Assembly: GCA_035494015.1 (NCBI GenBank)
Contig: DATJHJ010000167.1
Location: forward strand, 1-11,068
Direction of reading: 5' to 3'
DNA: 11,068 bases
Origin: CADCTB01 sp035494015
GTDB lineage: Bacteria > Actinomycetota > Acidimicrobiia > Acidimicrobiales > AC-14
The position numbers and the translations under genes were made by a program. Positions 6,444-11,068 of this stretch are shown in pieces. Every line of letters starts with the position of its first letter. The first letter of the stretch is position 1. The notes beneath the pieces are model-generated. The model was given only the letters and a program-made list of their open reading frames with translations, did not search any database and was not told where the DNA came from.

Positions 6444-7703
6444 CTAGGACGCGATCGCAGGCGAACGGTGGAACATGCGGGCGAACAGGCTGCGCCTGGC
6501 CGGGCCCTCGGCCTCCAGGGCCTTGCCCCGGCTGGCCTCGGGCAGCAGCGGGCTCATACCCGCCGCCATGCGCCGGCTGACGTCCGCCGTGGGGGCGAAG
6601 GCCAGCACCGGGGTGCCGACGTTCACGGACTTGGTGACCTCCTTGGCGTAGGGCAGCACGGACGTGAAGCCCTGCGGGAAGAGGCGGGTGACCTGGTCGA
6701 CGTCGAGGCCGACGTCGCGCTCGGCCTTGTTCAGGATGAGCTTGACGTTGTCCGACGGGATCTTGAGCTTCTCCAGCGTGTTCAGGAACACGCCCATGTG
6801 GCGAACGCTCGGCAGGTCGAGCGTGGCCATGACGTACAGCTGGTTCGACATGTCGAACGCGGCCAGCACGATCTCGGTCAGCGCCGCCGGTGTGTCGACC
6901 ACGACGTAGTCGAACTTCTGCCGGGCCGCCTCGATGACCCGCTGGACGTCCACTGGGTGGATCCGGTCGGCGTCGGACGGGTCCTTCGGGGCGGGCAGCA
7001 CCATCACGCCGGAGTCGTGGGTGACCACGTACTCGTCGATGTGGGCGGCCAGGTCCACCTCGTCGATGTCCTCCCGGGAGAGGGCGTCGGAGATGGTGAA
7101 CCGGGGCCGCAGGCGCAGGGCGGTGGAGACCTCGCCGAACTGCAGGTCGAGGTCGACGATGCACGTCCGCTTCCCGGTGTACTGGTGCAGGTAGTAGGCC
7201 AGGTTGGTGGCGTAGAACGTCTTGCCGCAGCCGCCGGTGGCGGAGGACACGGTGAAGACGGTGCCGGTGTTGGCGGCCGCCGCCGCCGCCGACTGCGCCG
7301 CCGGGGCGGCGTCGGTCGGGCGGCTGCGGCTGAGGGCGACGGCCCGCTCGACGGCGTCGTGCAGGTTGCGGTCGGCCACCGGGAGCTGGAGCAGGTCCAT
7401 GGCCCCGGTACGGATGATCTCCCGCAGGGTGGCATCGGGCCGCTTGCTGAAGGCCAGGACCAGGCTGGTGGCCGGCGTCTCGTCGTGGATCGCCTGCAGC
7501 GAGGAGAGCCCCGTCTTCGTGCTCAGGCTCGGTCCGGCGATCAGGACGTCGAACGGGCCGTCGTTGTTGATGGCGTCCTCGACGTTGGTGGCCCGGTCGC
7601 AGGCCACCACCTCAGGCCGGGGTCGCAGCTCGGCGGCGACGCCCCGGACCTGATCGGCGAGGCTCTCGTCCTTCTCGAGGACGAGGATCTTGGGGTTGCG
7701 CAC
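6444..7703 (-). CDS. tadZ: TadZ/CpaE ParA-like pilus localisation ATPase with pseudo-receiver
   Basis: A 419-aa fusion of a receiver-like domain (about 1-125) with a MinD/ParA-type ATPase (about 147-385), the standard TadZ/CpaE architecture. This family places the Tad assembly machine in the cell. The receiver-like part lacks the phospho-acceptor: the canonical Asp position reads G57 (FDVLIAGPSL), so it is a pseudo-receiver. The P-loop is ATGGCGKT (155-162). The Walker A lysine K161 is kept but the ParA signature lysine (KGG) is replaced by Thr156. VDLDLQFG (183-190) and Walker B VVVDTPA (267-273) are present. An Ala-rich linker (about 132-145) joins the domains. The start is GTG at 7701-7703 with AGGAG about 9 nt upstream. 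The gene begins 14 nt after the rcpC stop, and its TAG stop is embedded in the tadA ribosome binding site. Confidence 0.95.
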   Translation of the reverse strand: MRNPKILVLEKDESLADQVRGVAAELRPRPEVVACDRATNVEDAINNDGPFDVLIAGPSLSTKTGLSSLQAIHDETPATSLVLAFSKRPDATLREIIRTGAMDLLQLPVADRNLHDAVERAVALSRSRPTDAAPAAQSAAAAAANTGTVFTVSSATGGCGKTFYATNLAYYLHQYTGKRTCIVDLDLQFGEVSTALRLRPRFTISDALSREDIDEVDLAAHIDEYVVTHDSGVMVLPAPKDPSDADRIHPVDVQRVIEAARQKFDYVVVDTPAALTEIVLAAFDMSNQLYVMATLDLPSVRHMGVFLNTLEKLKIPSDNVKLILNKAERDVGLDVDQVTRLFPQGFTSVLPYAKEVTKSVNVGTPVLAFAPTADVSRRMAAGMSPLLPEASRGKALEAEGPARRSLFARMFHRSPAIAS

Positions 7704-7717
7704 GGGTGCTTCTCCTC

Positions 7718-8449
7718 TCAGAACTGCCGGAGGGCATCGGCGATGCTCGAGCCGGAGGTGGGGCCGACCGGCGCCGCGTCCTTGGACACCAGCGAGAAGT
7801 AGAGGCCCTCGAAGCTGTTCAGGTAGATGAGCCGCTCGGCCTCGCTCGGGTTCACGGCCAGCAGGTAGACCAGGCCGGTGCCGCCGGGTTGGCCCTGGGT
7901 GGCGGCCAGCGTGGTGCCGTTGACGTTCAAGACCTCGGTGTTCTGCGTGATCAGGTGCGTGGCGCCCTGCGGGTTCTTCGGGTCGTCGCCCGGCTTGACC
8001 ACGCCGTAGATGTTGATGTGGTCACCGGCGCCGGCGAACCCGGCCACGCCGGGCACGTTGGACATCGACAGGGCCAGGGCGGTCTTGCCGTCGGGGATCT
8101 TCAGGGTGCCGATGCGGGTCTGAGCGTCCTGGAACTGGTCCAGGGTCAGAACCTGCCCCTCGGCCACGCCCAGGGTGGTGGTCTTGCCGGCCAGCTGGGA
8201 GGCGTCGGTCACGGCGGTGGCGGGCTTGGCCGAGGGGTCGATGGCCTTGCCCTTGACCATGCCCTGCGCGAACACGGCGGTGCCGGTCGTTCCGGCGGGG
8301 ATGGGCTTCGTGGCAACCAGCACGGACGCCTTGCCGGCGCTGCTGGCCGGGGCGCTGTCACTGTTGCGCACGACGAGGTAGGTAGCCGCGGCGCCGACGA
8401 TGAAGACGGCGAGGCCGAGGGTCACGATCAAGTTCGAGCGCTTTCCCAT
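7718..8449 (-). CDS. cpaB: RcpC/CpaB-type Flp pilus assembly protein (SAF domain)
   Basis: A 243-aa protein of the CpaB/RcpC family. One N-terminal membrane segment (about 8-27) is followed by a SAF domain (about 42-105, VLVATKPIPAGTTG...VAEGQVLTLDQF). The RcpC-type region (about 120-225) contains ALALSMSNVPGVAGFAGAGD, then HINIYGVVKPG, a short D/P-rich insert and a strand-rich end. In diderms CpaB works with the secretin. Here no secretin is visible, so it probably acts as a cell-wall-facing part of the pilus conduit (inference). The ATG at 8447-8449 has GGAG 8 nt upstream. An open frame extending to 9040 runs antisense through tadE and is rejected. It is the first gene of the operon and divergent from tadE. 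Confidence 0.93.
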   Translation of the reverse strand: MGKRSNLIVTLGLAVFIVGAAATYLVVRNSDSAPASSAGKASVLVATKPIPAGTTGTAVFAQGMVKGKAIDPSAKPATAVTDASQLAGKTTTLGVAEGQVLTLDQFQDAQTRIGTLKIPDGKTALALSMSNVPGVAGFAGAGDHINIYGVVKPGDDPKNPQGATHLITQNTEVLNVNGTTLAATQGQPGGTGLVYLLAVNPSEAERLIYLNSFEGLYFSLVSKDAAPVGPTSGSSIADALRQF

Positions 8450-8488
8450 GGTGAAGATCTCCGGTCTGTCGATGGATTGGGTTCGGTC

Positions 8489-8510
8489 CGACACCCGCGT
8501 CGGGTGGTCG
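8489..8510 (-). promoter_or_regulatory. Stem-loop in the rcpC leader
   Basis: CGACACCCG (8489-8497) and CGGGTGGTCG (8501-8510) form a 9-bp stem with one bulged base and loop CGT. It lies in the 5' leader of rcpC, about 40 nt before the start codon. If the candidate promoter at 8521-8548 is used, this hairpin would be at the very 5' end of the machinery mRNA. Confidence 0.4.
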
Positions 8511-8520
8511 CCCAGAGAAG

Positions 8521-8548
8521 TTTTCGGCCTCCCCGACGGGGACCTGTA
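8521..8548 (-). promoter_or_regulatory. Weak sigma-28-like promoter candidate for the rcpC operon
   Basis: Minus-strand TACAGG (8548-8543) and GCCGAAAA (8528-8521) are separated by 16 nt after TACA. Each box departs from the sigma-28 consensus (TAAA, GCCGATAA) by one base. A small TCCCC-GAC-GGGGA palindrome (8530-8542) lies between the boxes. It is upstream of the leader of the seven-gene operon, where a promoter is needed, but the match is weaker than those before flp and tadE. Confidence 0.4.
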
Positions 8549-8571
8549 GCCGGAATATGAGTCGTTTGACC

Positions 8572-8599
8572 TAAAGCCCCCCTCCCCCGCGGCCGATAG
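8572..8599 (+). promoter_or_regulatory. Sigma-28 (FliA/SigD/WhiG)-like promoter of tadE
   Basis: Plus-strand TAAAGC (8572-8577) and GCCGATAG (8592-8599) are separated by 16 nt counted from TAAA, within the known SigD range of 14-16. The -35 core and seven of eight -10 bases match. The predicted start is near 8606, giving a leader of about 36 nt before the GTG at 8642. The TMAAGC...GCCGATA combination is shared with both flp promoters. Confidence 0.7.
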
Positions 8600-8641
8600 G
8601 TGCTGTGACCAACTGCACGACCGAGGGATGGAGCGCCACCC

Positions 8642-9124
8642 GTGATCCGACAGAACTCCCTGGCCCCGCGGGGCCACCGCTGGCGACCGGCCCGCGATCA
8701 GAGAGGCCAGGCGATGGTCGAGTTCGCCCTGGTCGTCGGCATCTTCGTGATGGTCCTGTACGGGCTCATCTACTTCGGCATGGCCCTGGCGACGAAGCAG
8801 CGGGTCACCAACGCGGCCGCCGAGGGCGCCCGGGCCGCCGTGGGGCAACCGCCGGCCAATGCCGCGAGCGTGGCATCGACCAGGGTGAACACGTTGCTCG
8901 GCGGGACGGCCAAGGGCTACACCATCGGCCCCGACCCGACCGGGCCCCGCATCGGCAACTGCGATACGAACCCGGCCCTGCCCGCCAACAGCGGCGCCCA
9001 GTGCGTCTGGGTGACCATCACGTGGGACTGGGCCAACCACCCCGTGGTTCCAGCTGCGCCAGGGCTGCGCATCTTCCCGATCAACAGCCTCAGCTCCACG
9101 GCCGTCGTCCAGTACTCGAGCTAG
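8642..9124 (+). CDS. tadE: TadE-like minor pilin
   Basis: A 160-aa TadE-family pseudopilin. A basic leader ends DQRG22, followed by the prepilin peptidase motif G22|QAMVE27F with Glu at +5. A hydrophobic helix (about 28-50, FALVVGIFVMVLYGLIYFGMALA) and the family-typical TKQRVTNAAAEGARAA segment (51-66) follow. The outside domain has just two cysteines, C107 and C121, which could form a disulfide. The start is GTG at 8642-8644 with GGAG (8630-8633) 8 nt upstream. It is transcribed away from rcpC with the TadG-like gene 42 nt downstream, so the two probably form an operon. Confidence 0.92.
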   Translation: MIRQNSLAPRGHRWRPARDQRGQAMVEFALVVGIFVMVLYGLIYFGMALATKQRVTNAAAEGARAAVGQPPANAASVASTRVNTLLGGTAKGYTIGPDPTGPRIGNCDTNPALPANSGAQCVWVTITWDWANHPVVPAAPGLRIFPINSLSSTAVVQYSS

Positions 9125-9166
9125 CTCGCCTTCGTGACCCTTCCCACCTCAGGAGTTGACTCGCTG

Positions 9167-10816
9167 ATGCAGCGCAGGATGCAACACAGGGACGAGCGCG
9201 GCGCCATCATCGTGCTGGCGGCCGTCGGGCTGGTTATGGCGATGATCATGGCCGGCATGGCCGTCGACATCGGCATGATCGCCCAGCGGGCCCGCACGGA
9301 CCAGAAGGTCGCCGACCTGGTGGCCCTGGACGCGGTGCGGTCCCTGCCGTCCAACCCGACGGCCGCGGCCCAGGCCAGCGCGACCAGGAACAACTTCGCC
9401 TACGGCTCGACCGGCTACACCCTGCTCGTCGAGTGGGGGCCGTCCACGACCGGCCCCTGGAGCACGGCCACCAGCAACCTGGCCTCGGCCGCCGCGGTCC
9501 GGGTCACCGCCATGTCGCCCAACAAGACGGCCTTCCCGTTCCTGAGCGGGCCGTCCACCGTGACCCGCAAGGCGGTGGCCACCAAGGCGGCCCTGGGCGG
9601 CTTCCTGATCGGCTCGTCGCTGGCCACCTTCGACACCAGCCGCTCGGCCATCCTCGACCGCTTCATGGGGGGCATCCTCAAGGGCAGCGCCATCAGCACC
9701 GGCCTGGTCAGCTGGTCCGGCCTGGCCGGGGCCAACGTCACCATGGACGCCCTCCGCACCCAGCTGGCGACCATGGGGTTCTCGGTGGGGTCGGTCAGCC
9801 AGCTGATGAGTGCTGACATGACCGTGGCCCAGCTGATGCAGGCCACCGCCGCGGCCCTGACCGCCCAAGGGGTGGTCGGCGCCGGCCAGGCCGCCATCCT
9901 CAACACGCTGAAGGCGCAGGTGACGAGCTCGGCGCTGACCCAGATCCACCTGGGCCAGTTCATGACCGTCGCCCAGGGCGCAGACAACACCGCCCTGGCC
10001 TCCCAGCTGAACGTGTTCCAGCTGGTGACCGCGGCCGCCCAGGTGGCCAACGGGAGCCACTTCATCGACGTGTCGGACGTCGGCATCTCAGGTCTGCCGG
10101 CGAACATCACCTCCGTGAAGGCCAGCCTGCAGGTGATCGAGGCCCCGAAGTACTACTTCGGGCCGGTCGGTGGCAGCGTGAGCACCTCCCAGATCAGCCT
10201 CACGGTCACCCCCAAGCTCAACCTCAGCCTGCCGGTCACGGTGGGCCTGAACATCGCCACCATCGGCGTAACCAGCGACTATCCGGTGAAGGTGACCGCC
10301 GGCGGGGCGGTCGGCACGCTGACCGCCGCCAGCTGCGGGACGTCCCCGGGCATCTCCGTCCAGGTTGACCCCTCGGCCTTTTCGGGCTCGATCTCCGCCA
10401 ACCTGACCGCCGGGGTCACGCTCCTCGGGCTGCCCGTCGCCACCGTGAACATCCCGGAGACAAGCGTGGTCCCCAGCACCGACGGAGGGGCGGGCACCCT
10501 GAGCTTCAGCTACCCGTCCCAGTTCCCACCGCCGCTCGGGACCTCGACCACCCAGCACTGGGGCTCCCAGCCGATCGGCCTGAGCAGCCTGACCCAGATC
10601 ACCGCCGGGACCGCCACCGTCACGGTCGGCACCCTCCCCGTCGGCCTGCCGCTCGCGACCGTGGTTTCCACCGTCCTCGGCGCCCTCCCGGGTGTCCTCG
10701 GAAATGTCGACAACCTGGTCCTCACCCCGCTCCTCAAGGCGCTGGGCACCGACCTCGGCAGCGCCGACGTGACGGCGGAGGCCCTGCAGTGCGACTTGCC
10801 GGTCCTGTCGGCCTGA
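9167..10816 (+). CDS. TadG-like membrane-anchored pilus assembly protein
   Basis: A 549-aa protein with a Tad-like N-terminal region: RDERGAIIVLAAVGLVMAMI opens an anchor helix, then AGMAVDIGMIAQRARTDQKVADLVALDAVRSL. This is the Tad/TadG-like N-terminal pattern (hydrophobic anchor, VDIG, then a DLVALDA region). The +5 Glu of true pseudopilins is absent (G|AIIVL), so cleavage by the prepilin peptidase is doubtful. The remaining ~480 residues are Ala/Gly/Ser/Thr/Val-rich, with no catalytic motif that I recognise and two cysteines (about C390 and C542). They probably form a secreted beta-rich stalk. I chose the ATG at 9167-9169 because AGGAG (9151-9155) lies 11 nt upstream. A GTG at 9134 in frame lacks this support, and an ATG at 9179 is another option. 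The Tad N-terminal assignment is solid; equivalence to TadG or TadF is not. Confidence 0.85.
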   Translation: MQRRMQHRDERGAIIVLAAVGLVMAMIMAGMAVDIGMIAQRARTDQKVADLVALDAVRSLPSNPTAAAQASATRNNFAYGSTGYTLLVEWGPSTTGPWSTATSNLASAAAVRVTAMSPNKTAFPFLSGPSTVTRKAVATKAALGGFLIGSSLATFDTSRSAILDRFMGGILKGSAISTGLVSWSGLAGANVTMDALRTQLATMGFSVGSVSQLMSADMTVAQLMQATAAALTAQGVVGAGQAAILNTLKAQVTSSALTQIHLGQFMTVAQGADNTALASQLNVFQLVTAAAQVANGSHFIDVSDVGISGLPANITSVKASLQVIEAPKYYFGPVGGSVSTSQISLTVTPKLNLSLPVTVGLNIATIGVTSDYPVKVTAGGAVGTLTAASCGTSPGISVQVDPSAFSGSISANLTAGVTLLGLPVATVNIPETSVVPSTDGGAGTLSFSYPSQFPPPLGTSTTQHWGSQPIGLSSLTQITAGTATVTVGTLPVGLPLATVVSTVLGALPGVLGNVDNLVLTPLLKALGTDLGSADVTAEALQCDLPVLSA

Positions 10817-10818
10817 GT

Positions 10819-10858
10819 GCCCGCTAGCACATAGCTGTCAGTAACAGTTATTGCGGGC
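10819..10858 (+). terminator. Compound hairpin after the TadG-like gene (possible terminator)
   Basis: GCCCGC (10819-10824) can pair with GCGGGC (10853-10858), enclosing a second hairpin (10831-10838 with 10844-10851, loop CAGTA, one G-U pair). It begins 3 nt after the TGA stop of the TadG-like gene. There is no T-run, so it is not a canonical intrinsic terminator. T-less hairpins have been proposed as terminators in high-GC actinobacteria. Confidence 0.35.
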
Positions 10859-10880
10859 GGCAGCCCGGTGGGTCTATAGA
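10851..10880 (+). promoter_or_regulatory. Possible housekeeping-sigma promoter of the hydrolase gene
   Basis: TTGCGG (10851-10856) and TATAGA (10875-10880) are separated by 18 nt, a weak match to TTGACA/TATAAT. A start near 10887 would give a leader of about 33 nt before the GTG at 10920. This contrasts with the sigma-28-like elements of the pilus genes. Confidence 0.3.
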
Positions 10881-10919
10881 GGTTTCCGACACTCCTGGAA
10901 AAGGGAATCTCGGTCGCTG

Positions 10920-11068
10920 GTGAGTCGCTGCACGTTCGTCTGGGCCCATGCGCTGAACAGCTGTATGGCGCTGGAGGACGACCTCGGGCTGTTCGACTGG
11001 TCCTGCGCCGAGCCGGTGGCCGACGTGCTCCGCTACGACGCCCGGGGCCACGGCGGGTGCGAGTGCCT
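10920..11068 (+). CDS. Alpha/beta hydrolase, N-terminal fragment (runs off the window)
   Basis: From the GTG at 10920 the frame stays open to the window edge for 49 codons. It reads SRCTFVWAHALNSCMALE and continues with DDLGLFDWSCAEPVADVLRYDARGHGGCEC. The FVWAHAL turn (usual form HG) followed by ADVLRYDARGHG is the typical first-strand/oxyanion region and RxDxRGHG motif of alpha/beta-fold hydrolases. The nucleophile serine and the rest of the triad would lie beyond the edge. The start is uncertain: the frame is open from 10845, and the nearest purine-rich stretch (AAGGG, 10901-10905) is about 14 nt from the GTG. It is not expected to take part in pilus assembly. Confidence 0.6.
   Translation, partial: MSRCTFVWAHALNSCMALEDDLGLFDWSCAEPVADVLRYDARGHGGCEC

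Noticed and set aside
6436..7164. Upstream extension of tadA
   Set aside because: The extra residues are an Arg/Pro-rich shadow of tadZ; the GTG at 6435 has an ideal AGGAGG site and the expected N-terminus.
6468..7802. Plus-strand open frame opposite tadZ
   Set aside because: The composition is Gly/Val/Asp/Arg-rich with no recognisable fold; tadZ on the minus strand has all expected motifs.
8450..9040. Upstream extension of rcpC/cpaB
   Set aside because: It would run antisense through tadE and across the divergent promoter region; the ATG at 8449 gives a normal signal-anchor N-terminus.
10848..11051. Minus-strand 67-codon open frame at the right edge
   Set aside because: The plus strand of the same stretch encodes a recognisable alpha/beta hydrolase N-terminus; the minus frame has no motif.
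1..11068. Search for CRISPR arrays, tRNA/rRNA genes, insertion sequences and defence genes
   Set aside because: No regular short repeats, RNA gene signatures, transposase motifs or defence domains were seen; the window is explained by the pilus locus and one edge gene.

Overview
The window is a high-GC chromosomal segment that carries most of a tight-adherence (Tad/Flp, type IVc) pilus locus. The base composition, frequent GTG starts and strong GGAGG-type ribosome binding sites suggest an actinobacterium. No secretin (RcpA/CpaC), CpaD or TadD is seen, which fits a one-membrane (monoderm) version of the system. An Acidimicrobiia-like host is my guess from the overall look and cannot be proved from the window.

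Layout: positions 8449 down to 760 (minus strand) hold one tightly packed operon in the order rcpC/cpaB, tadZ/cpaE, tadA/cpaF, tadB, tadC, a DesK/NarX-type sensor kinase and a NarL/LuxR-type response regulator. Gaps are 4-14 nt or 4-nt overlaps. Two near-identical Flp pilin genes follow on the same strand (660-469 and 249-58), each with its own promoter, 5' hairpin, 3' hairpin and terminator; the terminator of the left copy runs off the window edge. Divergent from rcpC, on the plus strand, lie a tadE-type minor pilin (8642-9124) and a TadG-like membrane-anchored protein (9167-10816). At the right edge the first 49 codons of an unrelated alpha/beta hydrolase begin.

How the parts work together: TadA is the hexameric ATPase motor, TadB/TadC the inner-membrane platform, TadZ the ParA-like localisation factor, and RcpC/CpaB a membrane-anchored SAF-domain envelope protein. 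Flp is the major pilin; TadE and the TadG-like protein are minor pilus or envelope components. The two-component pair inside the operon probably couples an envelope or environmental signal to pilus expression. The prepilin peptidase (TadV/CpaA) needed to process Flp and TadE is not in the window.

The main new observation is regulatory. Both flp genes and tadE are preceded by near-consensus sigma-28 (FliA/SigD/WhiG-class) promoters: TMAAGC, then GCCGATA, separated by the normal spacing for this class. These are the only three GCCGATA heptamers I found on either strand. A weaker version sits in front of rcpC. Downstream of the -10 in both flp promoters is a matching dyad (GATAS-WTGAA-STAYC) that would cover the transcription start and looks like an operator. 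This suggests a dedicated alternative-sigma regulon for the Flp pilus, possibly combined with control by the embedded NarL-type regulator.
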